From positions 4,340,001-4,404,000 of the forward strand of contig NZ_CP013926.1 in assembly GCF_001562115.1 (NCBI RefSeq): a stretch of 64,000 nucleotides of DNA. Reading direction: 5' to 3'. This document shows, piece by piece, positions 43,358 through 53,182 of this stretch. Within the stretch, counting starts at the first letter, position 1; each line of letters opens with the position of its first letter. A program made the translations under genes and the position numbers. The DNA is from Alteromonas stellipolaris. Lineage in GTDB: Bacteria; Pseudomonadota; Gammaproteobacteria; Enterobacterales; Alteromonadaceae. A model generated the notes under the pieces. The model was not told the DNA's origin and ran no database searches. It saw nothing but the letters and a program-made list of their open reading frames with translations.

Positions 43358-44934
43358 GCGTTTGCTCCTTTAGCATCAAAGTCGATAAGGTCATCGTCTT
43401 CATTCGTCGTGTGATCTTCAGGAGGCACTGGCCCTTTTTTGGCGAATTTTTTCATTAAGTAAAAGGCCACAATGAACATCACTGTGTAAAACGCTGAATA
43501 CGCAACTAACGTGGTGACAATGTCTGAGATAGACAGATTAGATGTTGATGCATGCACTGGCAGAATCTCTGCAATAGACCAAGGCTGGCGACCAAATTCA
43601 GCCACAAACCAACCGGCTTCACACGCAACCCAAGGTAGCGGCAAGCTATACAATGACGCTTTCAACAACCAGCGAGGCTGGGTTATTTTATGTCTAGTAC
43701 TGTAATAGAAGGCAGCTAAGAACACGGCTAACATAATAAAGCCTGATGCCACCATTAAGCGGAAACTCCAAAATAAAGGGGCAACTTTAGGAATACTGTA
43801 ATCTACCGCTTTTTGTAAGGCCGCTTCCGAAGGCTGTGTAACATCATCCGTAAATGGCTCTAACAGCATGGCATAGCCCATATTATCTTTGTGTGCTTCA
43901 AACAGCGCGCGTTCGTCTGATGAAGCGGTTCCATCTCGAACACTATCTAGCAACGCGTACGCTTTGATACCATCAAGGATACGTAAACGATTCTCAGCTT
44001 TGATATCTTTTAAGCCTTTAACTTCCTCGGTAAGTGAACGAGTAGCAATAATGCCCATCGCCCAAGGAATTTGAAGTGCGTATTCGGTTTCTTCTTTTTC
44101 ATCGTTGGGAATACCGAATACGGTAAAAGGCGCAGGTGCTGGATGAGTGTCATACTCCGCTTCAACAGCAGCCAATTTTACTTTTTGCACTTCACCTAAT
44201 TCGTAACCACTTTCATCACCAAGCACAATAACTGACAAGGTAGCGGCTAGGCCGAAGCTAGCAGCAATAGCGAAAGACCGACGGGCAAATGCGATATGCT
44301 TGTGGTTAAGTAGGTAATAACTAGAAATAGCCAATACAAACATAGCACCGGTTACATAGCCGGCTGAAACGGTATGCACAAACTTAACTTGCGCTACAGG
44401 GTTAAATATAACCTCAGCAAAGCTTGTCATTTCCATGCGCATGGCTTCAAAGTTAAATTCTGCGCCTACGGGATATTGCATCCAACCATTCGCAATGAGT
44501 ATCCATAGTGCTGAGAAATTAGAACCAATAGCCACTAACCATGTGGTCATTAAATGTCTTCCCTTCGACATTTTGTCCCAGCCAAAGAAAAATAACCCAA
44601 CGAAGGTTGATTCTAGGAAGAACGCCATCAAACCTTCAATAGCCAGCGGCGCCCCAAAAATGTCCCCAACATAGTGAGAATAGTACGACCAATTCATCCC
44701 GAACTGGAACTCCATAGTGAGGCCGGTAGCCACACCAATGGCGAAATTAATACCAAACAACTTTCCCCAAAACTGAGTCATCTGTTTGTAAATTTCTTTG
44801 CCTGTCATCACATAAACGGATTCCATAATGGCAAGCATGAAACTCAACCCTAAGGTTAAGGGCACAAATATAAAGTGGAACATTGCAGTTAGCGCAAATT
44901 GCCACCGCGATAGTTCGACTAACGTATCGCTCAT
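43354..44934 (-). CDS. cydA: Cytochrome bd ubiquinol oxidase subunit I, CydA
   Basis: Quinol-oxidising, heme-bearing subunit of 526 residues. The axial His near residue 20 (TAMFHFIFVPLTLG), the second His in VKFVHTVSAGY and the Met in SFRLMVASGF correspond to the heme ligands of the family. ESTFVGLFFFGWDKM is a classic block. The long Q-loop (about residues 255-385) marks the long-loop subfamily. The C-terminus is a short acidic tail. First gene of cydABX. Confidence 0.95.
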   Translation of the reverse strand: MSDTLVELSRWQFALTAMFHFIFVPLTLGLSFMLAIMESVYVMTGKEIYKQMTQFWGKLFGINFAIGVATGLTMEFQFGMNWSYYSHYVGDIFGAPLAIEGLMAFFLESTFVGLFFFGWDKMSKGRHLMTTWLVAIGSNFSALWILIANGWMQYPVGAEFNFEAMRMEMTSFAEVIFNPVAQVKFVHTVSAGYVTGAMFVLAISSYYLLNHKHIAFARRSFAIAASFGLAATLSVIVLGDESGYELGEVQKVKLAAVEAEYDTHPAPAPFTVFGIPNDEKEETEYALQIPWAMGIIATRSLTEEVKGLKDIKAENRLRILDGIKAYALLDSVRDGTASSDERALFEAHKDNMGYAMLLEPFTDDVTQPSEAALQKAVDYSIPKVAPLFWSFRLMVASGFIMLAVFLAAFYYSTRHKITQPRWLLKASLYSLPLPWVACEAGWFVAEFGRQPWSIAEILPVHASTSNLSISDIVTTLVAYSAFYTVMFIVAFYLMKKFAKKGPVPPEDHTTNEDDDLIDFDAKGANA

Positions 44935-45412
44935 GGGTTTTCTCCCTAGTTAAAAACAGTACGGCAAGCCGCTAAAAATTCTATTTAAATCAACAACCTT
45001 AATTAAAAGTCCGCACCGTAAGACTTATACTTCTGTATGAGGTTTAGCAAGCTTTGCGCCACCTAAGGCACCACTACACCTAACCTCTGATTTTCCCTAC
45101 TGTGCGGCGCAATTATTCCATTAAGTCGAATCAGCCGCGTTGATCCATCTCAAACAAGATGAGAGGAAAATATGCCAAAAATGACAATTAGCGCCATTTT
45201 TGACATAAAAGTTAAATTAAATGATAGGTGGAGAACAGAGCGTGGGCCTTTGTAAAAAACACTGCTAAAAAACAAGAGAGGAAAGACAATAGAAGAAAGT
45301 GAAAATGATAGGAGTTAGGGAATAAGCGGTAGGAAATAGGGGATAGGGAACAGGAGATAAAAAGATACAACGGATGGCGATAGAGACCCGTTGCACCTTC
45401 TTAAAATAAAAG
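44935..45412. other. cyd promoter region
   Basis: About 478 bases. It contains an FNR-like site (45140-45153), an AT-rich stretch at 45180-45225 resembling ArcA targets (GTTAAATTAAATGATA), and a purine-rich low-complexity run at 45280-45370 with repeated GGGATAGG-like units. No ORF of note. Confidence 0.5.
45140..45153 (-). promoter_or_regulatory. FNR/CRP-type site upstream of cydA
   Basis: TTGATCCATCTCAA matches the FNR consensus TTGAT-N4-ATCAA at 9 of 10 positions. It lies 206 bases upstream of the cydA start. Oxygen control of cyd genes by FNR and ArcA is known in gammaproteobacteria; this particular site is a candidate only. Confidence 0.4.
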
Positions 45413-46051
45413 CTATTCGGCTGAATAGGTAAGCGTGAAAGCACCTCTTAAACTGCCAGGAGTAAAGCCCGTTGCGGTATCTTCTGGGTATTTTTCTTTA
45501 ATGATATCAATGACAGCAGGTGCCACATTGTTACCATGGCACGCCGTACACACTTGCCCTGTAACAATCGCTGACATATAGCGAAATTCGCCCGTTTCCT
45601 CATTCCACTGCGATGCTTCTAGCGGCATAGACAATTGCTTAGATAAGGCGTTTGCAAACTCATGCAATTGGGTTTCCTCCCACGCATCAGGTTTGTTGCC
45701 TTGATTACGTACACGAAGTGCTGTGCGCCCTACCGTCCAACCATCCTTCTTGAGCGCTTCTGCAATAGGCCCAGCAGCCACATAGCACTCCTCTACCCCG
45801 GCTTCTAAACCACCTTTTGAAATGGCTTGTTTAAGCCTAGCTTTTAGCGCACCACCTAATGCTTTGGCGTTACTACGTGCTTGGTTTAGCTTATCTTCGG
45901 GGCCTGCCAGGGTGGTTTCAGTTGCGTGTTGTGTCGCTATGCTGTCTTGCGGCTGCGGCATTTCAGCCGCTAGCGCGGTTGATAGTACGATTAATAGTGA
46001 AGCCGATAAAAAGAATCCACTTATTACAACAGCCGTTAATCTCATTTTCAT
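45413..46051 (-). CDS. Periplasmic heme protein, DUF3365/Tll0287-like
   Basis: Secreted c-type heme protein of about 212 residues. I start at ATG 46051 (MKMRLTAV) after GAGGA. Signal peptide to about residue 29. The heme site CTACH is at residues 168-172 (TGQVCTACHGNNVAP), preceded by ALRVRNQGNKPDAWEE, typical of DUF3365 proteins that often act as sensor or redox domains. It is divergent from a sigma-54 activator and lies behind a sigma-54 promoter, so it is probably the direct target of that regulator. Confidence 0.82.
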   Translation of the reverse strand: MKMRLTAVVISGFFLSASLLIVLSTALAAEMPQPQDSIATQHATETTLAGPEDKLNQARSNAKALGGALKARLKQAISKGGLEAGVEECYVAAGPIAEALKKDGWTVGRTALRVRNQGNKPDAWEETQLHEFANALSKQLSMPLEASQWNEETGEFRYMSAIVTGQVCTACHGNNVAPAVIDIIKEKYPEDTATGFTPGSLRGAFTLTYSAE

Positions 46052-46091
46052 ATTCTTTTCCTCAATGGGGAGCATTACCTACCAACATACG

Positions 46092-46107
46092 TACAAGGCG
46101 CGTGCCA
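46092..46107 (-). promoter_or_regulatory. Sigma-54 promoter of the DUF3365 heme protein
   Basis: On the minus strand TGGCAC-GCGCC-TTGTA matches the sigma-54 consensus TGGCAC-N5-TTGCA with one mismatch. The expected start of transcription is near 46080, about 29 bases before the start codon. Upstream, the palindrome TATGCGCATA (46152-46161) and the arms GGGTAT / ATACCC (46142-46147 and 46170-46175) are enhancer candidates for the adjacent activator. Confidence 0.8.
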
Positions 46108-46203
46108 ATGTGATACCTTAAACCTAGATTAGTTATCTTTCGGGTATAGACTATGCGCATACGTTATTCATACCCAACCCGTATCGCTAGGTGAAGCTGT
46201 TAC

Positions 46204-47490
46204 ATGAATATCTCGATTGTTCAGGCAATGATAGATGCCATCGATAAACCCGCTATTTTCATTAATCATCAATATGTAATAGAAGCGGTTAATCAGCCTT
46301 ATCGTAATACCTATCCTGTGGACATTTTTCCGGGGAAAAGCCAGTGCTTTAAAGTGTCCCACGGGAATACCAAACCTTGTGATCAATGCGGCGAGAGTTG
46401 CCCTATACAGCAATGCAAAGACACCGGCCGAGCAGCAAGCGTAGTACATATTCATACCACCAATAGCGGCCAAAGCTACTGTGATATTCTCATGCGCCCG
46501 GTGCACGATGCTAACGGCGACCTGCTTGGCTACTTAGAAATATTGGATAAACTCGCGTTTGCCTCTAATTACCCTACCAAGGGAAAAATGATAGGTGAAT
46601 CTGCCGCCTTCAAAGCCATGCTGAATAAAATTAACCGAGCTGCAAAATCCGATATAGCCGTGTTACTTCAAGGAGAAACAGGTACAGGTAAAGAGCTGGT
46701 TTCTCATGCCCTACACACCAGCAGCCACCGCGCCGAAAAGCCTTTTGTTGTAATAGAGTGTACGGGGTTAGCTGATTCACTTTTTGAGTCTGAATTATTC
46801 GGCTATGAGAAAGGCGCTTTTACCGGCGCGCAGTCAAACAAGAAAGGGTTGGTTGATGCCGCCCAAGGCGGAACGCTATTTTTTGACGAAATTGGCGACG
46901 TGCCCCTTACCATGCAGGTTAAGTTACTGCGGCTGCTTGAAACTCAAACCTACCGCCCAGTAGGAAGCGTTCAAGTTAAAAAGGCCGATTTTCGTTTAGT
47001 GTGCGCGACGCATAAAGACTTAAAGTCCTTAGTGGAAAAAGGCGAATTTAGACAAGATCTCTACTACCGAATTGCGGGCTTCCCTATACATCTTCCGCCG
47101 CTTCGCGAGCGCCAAAGCGATATTGCTATGCTGTGCAGCCATATGTTGCACGAACTGCCCTCGAAAAAGCGCTTACACAAATCCACTATTGAAGTGCTAA
47201 GCCATTACACCTACCCAGGTAACATTCGGGAGCTTAAAAATATTGTAGAGCAAGCGTATTTGTTGGCAGATGAAAATGTTATTTATCCAACCGACTTACC
47301 CGAGTTAATCAGCGAGCCCACGACTCATAGTAACGCGAGCATTGTTACTCTGGAAGCTGCTGAAGCTAAGTACCTTGAAGAGGTGGTAGCAAAGCACGAA
47401 GGCAGTATAGATTCCCTTGCAGTAGCTCTGGGTGTCAGCCAACGGACCTTATACCGTAAACTTCAAGCGCTAGGGTTAAAGGTTAAATAG
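46204..47490 (+). CDS. Sigma-54-dependent activator with Cys-rich PAS sensor
   Basis: Enhancer-binding protein of 428 residues. The N-terminal PAS-like domain (about 1-118) carries five cysteines at 48, 59, 62, 66 and 71 ([20 protein letters not shown] region), suggesting a metal, heme or redox sensor. The AAA+ domain (about 130-350) has Walker A GETGTGKE and the sigma-54 loop [14 protein letters not shown] Fis-type helix-turn-helix ends the protein ([17 protein letters not shown]). It is divergent from the heme protein whose promoter is sigma-54 type. Confidence 0.9.
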   Translation: MNISIVQAMIDAIDKPAIFINHQYVIEAVNQPYRNTYPVDIFPGKSQCFKVSHGNTKPCDQCGESCPIQQCKDTGRAASVVHIHTTNSGQSYCDILMRPVHDANGDLLGYLEILDKLAFASNYPTKGKMIGESAAFKAMLNKINRAAKSDIAVLLQGETGTGKELVSHALHTSSHRAEKPFVVIECTGLADSLFESELFGYEKGAFTGAQSNKKGLVDAAQGGTLFFDEIGDVPLTMQVKLLRLLETQTYRPVGSVQVKKADFRLVCATHKDLKSLVEKGEFRQDLYYRIAGFPIHLPPLRERQSDIAMLCSHMLHELPSKKRLHKSTIEVLSHYTYPGNIRELKNIVEQAYLLADENVIYPTDLPELISEPTTHSNASIVTLEAAEAKYLEEVVAKHEGSIDSLAVALGVSQRTLYRKLQALGLKVK

Positions 47491-47567
47491 CTCGCAGCAA
47501 AAAGCCCTTTCAACATCCTATATTTAACGTATTATTAAATAAGTTCCGGTAGAAAAAGAATACTGCT

Positions 47568-47996
47568 TTGCCATTGAAGTCATTATTTACACTGCTAGTA
47601 TGCTTAACCCTGCTATTGCAAAACGCAATGGCTTTGGGGCTTGCGGCCGTTTCAATGGAAAAGGCGCAGCGATTTACTACCGAGTTTAATGACAGCAGCA
47701 ACGATATAGAACTGATTTGTACCGGCAATACCATGCGCTGGATATCATTAAGCGCGACTGAACATGCTGGTGAGTTTGTTTATGTTAGTGTAGATATCAG
47801 CAAGATACCGGTAGTACACATCGACTGTACCAATAGCCTGCTTTCTGACTTACCCAACGCCGTCACGGCGCCTGATTTTTCACTTCCTTTAATCACCCTT
47901 GTTCGTTTTAACAACCTTGCTACTGCAATTGCACAGCGCCCCTACACGGCATACGCCTACGCAACTGGGCTCTCCCGCGCTCCACCTCTTTCATAG
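47568..47996 (+). CDS. Small secreted protein, DUF2946-like
   Basis: 142 residues with a hydrophobic N-terminal signal, a CTGNTMRWISL segment, one further Cys and a SRAPPLS end. The Cys pair with a C-terminal RAPP/RGPP tail is the DUF2946 pattern, usually encoded beside copper-related TonB receptors. The start appears to be TTG 47568 (MPLKSLF), as no ATG fits the signal peptide. Function unknown; a periplasmic metal role is a guess from context. It lies 78 bases before the receptor gene. Confidence 0.6.
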   Translation: MPLKSLFTLLVCLTLLLQNAMALGLAAVSMEKAQRFTTEFNDSSNDIELICTGNTMRWISLSATEHAGEFVYVSVDISKIPVVHIDCTNSLLSDLPNAVTAPDFSLPLITLVRFNNLATAIAQRPYTAYAYATGLSRAPPLS

Positions 47997-48074
47997 TTTC
48001 ACCATTACACTTTATTTATAACGCGCTTTTATCAGCTTTATCGCTGACGTTGTTTAATTAAAAATGGACTAATT

Positions 48075-50168
48075 ATGAAAAAAACAGCCATTGCACTAGC
48101 AGTATGTACTGCTGGTTTTTCCCCTTTTTTGTATGCTCAAGACACCGCTTCAACCGAAGTTATTACCGTTATTGGCGAGCCACTAACCCTTACCAATAAT
48201 GCACGAGTTTCTGCCTCTACCAATACCGAAGCTGACTATGGCGACCAACTTGCTACGCTACCCGGCGTGACTATTTCTCGAAATGGTCCGGTGACAGGGT
48301 TAATACAATATCGCGGCCTATACGGTGACAGAGTAGGCGTGACTATTGATGGGGTTGATATCGCGGGCGCTGGCCCTAATGCCATGGATTCCCCGCTTTC
48401 GCATGTATTACCTGAACCTGGCCTTCAGGCCGTATTGTATCGCGGAATAGTGCCGATAAGCGCAGGAGTTGAAACCTTAGGCGGTAAACTAGACATTCGT
48501 GCTGACGCTCAGCACTTATTTTCTCAAGCCAATGGCCTGCAGTTTAATGCTAGCGCCAGTGCGTATTCTCCCGGCAATGCACAACAGTACCAAGCCAATG
48601 CTTTTTACGGCGCGGCCAATGGTTTTATCAGCGGCGCATTCACCCACCAACAGCGTGACGAGCGCGAGGCTGGTTCTAACGATGCAGGCTCAAGCATTGC
48701 CATCCCTAATTCTCAGTATCAAAGAAACGGCGGAAAGCTTCGCGCGGGTTATAGTTGGGGCAAGCATAGCCTAGATGTCAGCTATCAAGCGCTGAATACT
48801 AACGACAGTGGCACTGCGGCGCTTGCGATGGATATCGCCTTCATAGATGCTGCCTGGTATCGCTTAGGTTATCGATATCAAGCCGATGACGAGCGCATGT
48901 TGAAGGTAAGTGTGTTTGGGAATAGTAATCAGCACGCCATGGATAATTTTTCACAGCGCGCGGTTTCAATGGCTAGTATGGCCAGGCAAAACGACGCCGA
49001 CTCTGTCGGTCAGGGTGTAGAGGCGACCTATGTTACCCCTGCCCTTGATGGTGAGCTTGAAGTAGGTTTTAGCCATTTACACAGCCGAAATAATTCGGTT
49101 ATTACCAACCCAAATAACAGCGCTTTTTACATTAACAACTACACCGATATTACCCGCGATACCTTCAGTGGCTTTACCGAGTGGCATCGTGTGACCAATA
49201 GCGCTGACTATTTAATTGGCCTTCGCTATACCCAAATTGACATGGATGCCGATGCGATAGGCTCTAACATGGTTATGATGAACGATGCGGTAGCCACGCT
49301 CGCGTCAAACTTCAACAATGCCGAACGTAGTGAAACCTACAATATGCTAGATGCAACGGCCACCATCCAAATACCCGTTAGCGACACGGTGACGGTATTT
49401 ACGGGTGTATCGCAAAAGAACCGTGCGCCCAACTATTACGAACGTTACACCTGGTTACCATTAGGCATTACAGGTGGCATGGCTGACGGGTTCAATTATA
49501 TTGGTAATCTGGAACTTGATAATGAAACCGCTCGCCAGATTGAATTTGGTATCAGCTACAGCGAAAATGATTGGACCGTTTCACCCCGGCTTTATTACCA
49601 AGACATAGAAAACTACATTGCTGGCACACCGAGCAGTAATGCGGCTGCTATTATGTTCTCGACTATGATGGGATCAGATACGCCGTTTCAATGGATCAAT
49701 ACAGACGCTGTTATTAAAGGACTAGACGTGACGATTAACGGTAAGCTAGCTGACAACCTGCTTCTAACGTCTACAGCAAGTTTGAGCCATGGTAATAGAG
49801 ACGACATAGACGATGCGCTATTTCGTATTGCACCTGAGCAATTGACGACGCGTATAGAGTGGCAAAGCGAGTTTATGCAATCCCCACTTATGTTGTCGGT
49901 CACCTCGCATTTAGTGGGCGCACAAAATCATACCTCTGCCTTACAAAACGAAAGTAGTACAGCAGGTTACGGGCTTATACATTTGGGGGCACGCTGGCAG
50001 TTTACTCAAACCTTTAGCGTGTCGGCACAGCTTCAAAATGCGCTTGATAAGTACTACACCGCTCATACAGCGGGGGTTAACCGCGTATCAGGTGCCGATA
50101 TTGCGGTAGGGGATAAATTACCGGGTACAGGTAGGGAATGGCAGGTATCAGCGAGCTACCGCTTTTAA
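48075..50168 (+). CDS. TonB-dependent receptor, possible copper/metal uptake
   Basis: Outer-membrane receptor of 697 residues. Signal peptide ends near FLYAQD. The plug has TEVITVIGEPLTLT and LPGVTISRNGPV, and the barrel ends in REWQVSASYRF. The plug is close to the OprC/NosA-like group. Met clusters occur in the barrel (SMASMARQ, NMVMMND, IMFSTMMGSD), which would suit copper. The upstream DUF2946-like gene supports this. No clear Fur or Cu-responsive operator was found in the 78-base gap. Confidence 0.75.
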   Translation: MKKTAIALAVCTAGFSPFLYAQDTASTEVITVIGEPLTLTNNARVSASTNTEADYGDQLATLPGVTISRNGPVTGLIQYRGLYGDRVGVTIDGVDIAGAGPNAMDSPLSHVLPEPGLQAVLYRGIVPISAGVETLGGKLDIRADAQHLFSQANGLQFNASASAYSPGNAQQYQANAFYGAANGFISGAFTHQQRDEREAGSNDAGSSIAIPNSQYQRNGGKLRAGYSWGKHSLDVSYQALNTNDSGTAALAMDIAFIDAAWYRLGYRYQADDERMLKVSVFGNSNQHAMDNFSQRAVSMASMARQNDADSVGQGVEATYVTPALDGELEVGFSHLHSRNNSVITNPNNSAFYINNYTDITRDTFSGFTEWHRVTNSADYLIGLRYTQIDMDADAIGSNMVMMNDAVATLASNFNNAERSETYNMLDATATIQIPVSDTVTVFTGVSQKNRAPNYYERYTWLPLGITGGMADGFNYIGNLELDNETARQIEFGISYSENDWTVSPRLYYQDIENYIAGTPSSNAAAIMFSTMMGSDTPFQWINTDAVIKGLDVTINGKLADNLLLTSTASLSHGNRDDIDDALFRIAPEQLTTRIEWQSEFMQSPLMLSVTSHLVGAQNHTSALQNESSTAGYGLIHLGARWQFTQTFSVSAQLQNALDKYYTAHTAGVNRVSGADIAVGDKLPGTGREWQVSASYRF

Positions 50169-50232
50169 ATTCCGCTACGCGCTAGCCCTCACAATTAGCG
50201 GGTTAGCGTGAAAAATAGAATAACAAGCATAA

Positions 50233-50266
50233 AGAGAAAAAGGCGCGAGCATGTGCCTTTTTCTCT
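50233..50266. terminator. Bidirectional terminator between receptor and TauE-type gene
   Basis: AGAGAAAAAGGC and GCCTTTTTCTCT form a 12-base-pair stem with a 10-base loop between two convergent genes. The A and T runs inside the stem serve both directions. Confidence 0.75.
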
Positions 50267-50308
50267 CACCCGGCGAATTCATACAGAAAAACTAACGAAT
50301 AAGTTGGC

Positions 50309-51079
50309 CTACACTAAATCAGACATTGCCTGCACAATTAAGCGGATTGCTAATAAGGTAACGATAACTTTAAACAGCACGAGAAATTTATCGGCTGGAA
50401 TTTTCTTGAGTACTTTTAGCCCCACGTAAGTCCCCACGGCACCACTTATAATCATGGCAAAAATTAATCCTAACCATTGAAAAAAGGAGAACCCTACAAA
50501 GGTAAACACAAACGCTTTTAAACCATGTTGAAAGGTAAGGCACGAGGCCATGGTGGCGGTTATCTGCATTTTATTGTAATTGTTCCGATGCACAAATGCG
50601 GCAACTAGCGGCCCAGTAGCGCCAACAAACATGGAGATTAACGTGGTAACTAACCCTGCTAAACTTCGCCCTACAGGTTGCATTTCTTGCGCCTTCGGTT
50701 TGCTGCCCCACACCAAAAATAAGATAAAACCCGCCACAGCAAATTGAATAACCACTAAAGGCAATTGCACCACAATAAACGTCGCCACCACAGCCCCTAA
50801 CAGCGCCCCAAATGAAAAGAACTTCACCATGGACCAGTCAATATACCGAAAGGTCATTAACGCTCGGTTGCCGTTAGAACCTAGCTGTACTAAGCCATGC
50901 ACAGGAATAAGTGCAGAAACTGGCAAGCTTCCCGCCATTACCGCAATAAGCAAAACACCGCCGCCAATCCCAAAGGTGGCAGTTATTAAGGACGTGATGG
51001 TAGAGGTGGTAATCAACACGGCTGCGGTAGTTAATGAAATAGCACCATCAGCGGTTAGCCAATAAGTAATGAGATCCAA
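50309..51079 (-). CDS. TauE/SafE-family membrane protein (second copy type)
   Basis: Inner-membrane protein of 256 residues with about eight hydrophobic segments. Family marks are TATFGIGGGVLLIAVMAG near residue 35, LVQLGSNGNRALMTF and the FVGATGPLVAAFVHR repeat in the second half. Only loosely like the TauE-type protein at 16796. Its substrate is unknown; sulfite or organic sulfur anions are known for relatives. An AAGACA/TGTCTT inverted repeat lies 73-91 bases upstream. Confidence 0.8.
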   Translation of the reverse strand: MDLITYWLTADGAISLTTAAVLITTSTITSLITATFGIGGGVLLIAVMAGSLPVSALIPVHGLVQLGSNGNRALMTFRYIDWSMVKFFSFGALLGAVVATFIVVQLPLVVIQFAVAGFILFLVWGSKPKAQEMQPVGRSLAGLVTTLISMFVGATGPLVAAFVHRNNYNKMQITATMASCLTFQHGLKAFVFTFVGFSFFQWLGLIFAMIISGAVGTYVGLKVLKKIPADKFLVLFKVIVTLLAIRLIVQAMSDLV

Positions 51080-51151
51080 GCACAGCCCCTTTTCGGTTTA
51101 TTCATTTGTATTGGCCCCAGCGTAAACAAGTTGAAGACAGCGTATTACAGC

Positions 51152-51170
51152 TTGTCTTTTCTGAAGACAA
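51152..51170 (-). promoter_or_regulatory. Inverted repeat before the second TauE-type gene, variant of the GntR motif
   Basis: TTGTCTT-TTCTG-AAGACAA is a perfect 7-base inverted repeat with a 5-base spacer. The half-sites equal those of the GntR operators (TGTCTT/AAGACA), but the spacing is one base longer. An extra AAGACA half-site lies at 51134. It may bind the same regulator weakly, or a different one. Confidence 0.4.
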
Positions 51171-51330
51171 ATTTAAGGCACCTAGTAGCAATTCGTAACA
51201 AATTATCTGTTATTTGAACTTGTATATGCACTTTAGCGCAGGCATATTCTGCAATCTTCACTGCGCAACGAAACGGTATGTCTCTACATCGTTGATGCGA
51301 ATTTACATGGATTTAGTTTAGGAAGTGACG

Positions 51331-53160
51331 TTGTATTCCTTTTTCACCCGTTGTTGCATTATATTTTTTTGTACCGTAACGCTAGCTTACGCTAACAATG
51401 CGCCTCAAAATATAAATAACCTTGCATCGCACAGCGTGTGGAAACAGTTATTACATACTGAACAAACAGCGGTAACACTTAACCACAATAACAGTAACTT
51501 CTATTTAGCCGAAAATGGCTTTGAAGATCCACTTTCAGAACTTGAAGCAACTATTCGCGCCTTTTCGCAAACCCCAAAACGCCAATGCCAATTTCCCGCA
51601 CGTAAGCGTTTTATCGAAAAACATATACCCTCAATTAGCTTCCCTGACGTGGCATGCCCAAAGTATCAAGAATACTTAAATACGTTCTCTACTCACAGCG
51701 CCAGCCTAATTTTTGCTTCCGGTTACTTAGGTAACCCAGCGTCGATGTTTGGCCATGTATTTTTAAAGTTTAATGGTGAGTCGGCAGATGGATTACTCGA
51801 TAACACCTTCTCTTACGGGGCCAAAGTGCCCGATAATGAAAACAAGTTGGTTTACATTACCAAAGGCATCTTAGGCGGCTATCAAGGCAAGTTCTCTAAC
51901 CAGCAATACCATCATCATCATTTAACCTACAGCGAAACCGAGCTTCGCGATATGTGGGAATATAAACTTGCCCTATCGCAACACGATATTCAATTTCTGC
52001 TCGCCCATTTATGGGAGCTAGAAAATGCCACCATGACCTATTACTTCTTTGAGCAGAACTGTGCCTATCAATTGGCAAAGTTACTCAGCTTAGTTTTTGA
52101 TGAACCCCTGATTGCCCCTAACAAGGTATGGGTAATGCCGTTTGATTTAGTGGTAATGATGCAGCGTCATCAGAGCAGCCGGCCCATGTTTAATGAAGTC
52201 ATCTACCATGGTTCGCGTCAGCAAACACTTTACGATCGCTGGCAGCAACTCACGGACAAAGAACAGCAAACTTTATTGCAAATATTAAAAAGTGAACCTG
52301 AAGACACACAAGCTAAGCTTACTGCTTTAGGTGGCGCATCGGCAATACGGGTTATTGATACCCTCTACGACTATTTTGCTTTTATAGAACAAAAAGAAGA
52401 CGACCTCACCACTATACAACAAGCACAAAAGCGGCAAGCCATGATAAAACGGTTTGCTATGGCACCCGTTAAACCAAACTGGAAAAGCGTAGATAGACGC
52501 CCTCCTCATGAAGCACAAGATACCACGCGTATTGGTCTTGGTTTATACGACACACCATCAGGCGACGTGGCGGGAGAGTTGAACTTTAGGGCCAATTATT
52601 ACGATCTGCTCACGCTGAATGCGGGGCGAATTCCTTACTCTGAGCTAACCACCTTTAATCTTCGTCTTCGTTACCTAGAGGGTGAAGGGTTGGCAGTAAA
52701 AGAGTTTACGCCGGTACGAATTATTAACCTTAATGCGTCTGAATCTGGATTGCCACTTGATAGCAATTGGGCTTGGAAACTGGCCTTTGGCTACAGAGAA
52801 CAGGCTAACAACTGTACCCACTGCGGCGCAGGTTATATCGATAGTTTTATTGGGAAGTCTTGGGCCTTTCATCACAACCTTGTAGGTTATGCCGCGCTCA
52901 GCACTTCTATTACCAGCTCTAATCTGAATGGCGGCTTTATCGCTGTGGGTTCAGAAGTGGGAGGCGTAGCACATGTTACGTCTGAAATAGCAATGTCATT
53001 GGCAGTAGGACAACAATGGTTTGTGAACCAGCCATCGAAGGATCAACATTACCTCTCTATTACCGCGCGATATTCAATTAATCAGCGCTGGGATGTGAGA
53101 GCCAATATTGATAACAAGCATGGTACTGACTTCGGCTTGCTCATTTCACATTATTACTAA
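51331..53160 (+). CDS. DUF4105 membrane/surface protein
   Basis: About 609 residues. Signal peptide to roughly residue 22 (TLAYA). The DUF4105 core has SASLIFASGYLGNPASMFGHVFLKF and YYFFEQNCAYQLAKLL, with conserved His and Cys that look like an NlpC/P60-type or related fold, followed by a C-terminal part with beta strands suggesting outer-membrane association. I prefer TTG 51331 with AGGA 7 bases upstream over GTG 51325, which would sit almost on the Shine-Dalgarno. The DUF3015 gene 22 bases downstream is its usual companion. Function unknown. Confidence 0.75.
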   Translation: MYSFFTRCCIIFFCTVTLAYANNAPQNINNLASHSVWKQLLHTEQTAVTLNHNNSNFYLAENGFEDPLSELEATIRAFSQTPKRQCQFPARKRFIEKHIPSISFPDVACPKYQEYLNTFSTHSASLIFASGYLGNPASMFGHVFLKFNGESADGLLDNTFSYGAKVPDNENKLVYITKGILGGYQGKFSNQQYHHHHLTYSETELRDMWEYKLALSQHDIQFLLAHLWELENATMTYYFFEQNCAYQLAKLLSLVFDEPLIAPNKVWVMPFDLVVMMQRHQSSRPMFNEVIYHGSRQQTLYDRWQQLTDKEQQTLLQILKSEPEDTQAKLTALGGASAIRVIDTLYDYFAFIEQKEDDLTTIQQAQKRQAMIKRFAMAPVKPNWKSVDRRPPHEAQDTTRIGLGLYDTPSGDVAGELNFRANYYDLLTLNAGRIPYSELTTFNLRLRYLEGEGLAVKEFTPVRIINLNASESGLPLDSNWAWKLAFGYREQANNCTHCGAGYIDSFIGKSWAFHHNLVGYAALSTSITSSNLNGGFIAVGSEVGGVAHVTSEIAMSLAVGQQWFVNQPSKDQHYLSITARYSINQRWDVRANIDNKHGTDFGLLISHYY

Positions 53161-53182
53161 TAACAATCAGAGGAATATAACA

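Noticed and set aside
45280..45370. Purine-rich repeats before the DUF3365 gene as a tandem repeat element
   Set aside because: Units such as GGGATAGG and GGAAATAGG are too irregular to define a repeat, and the stretch may just be low-complexity intergenic DNA.
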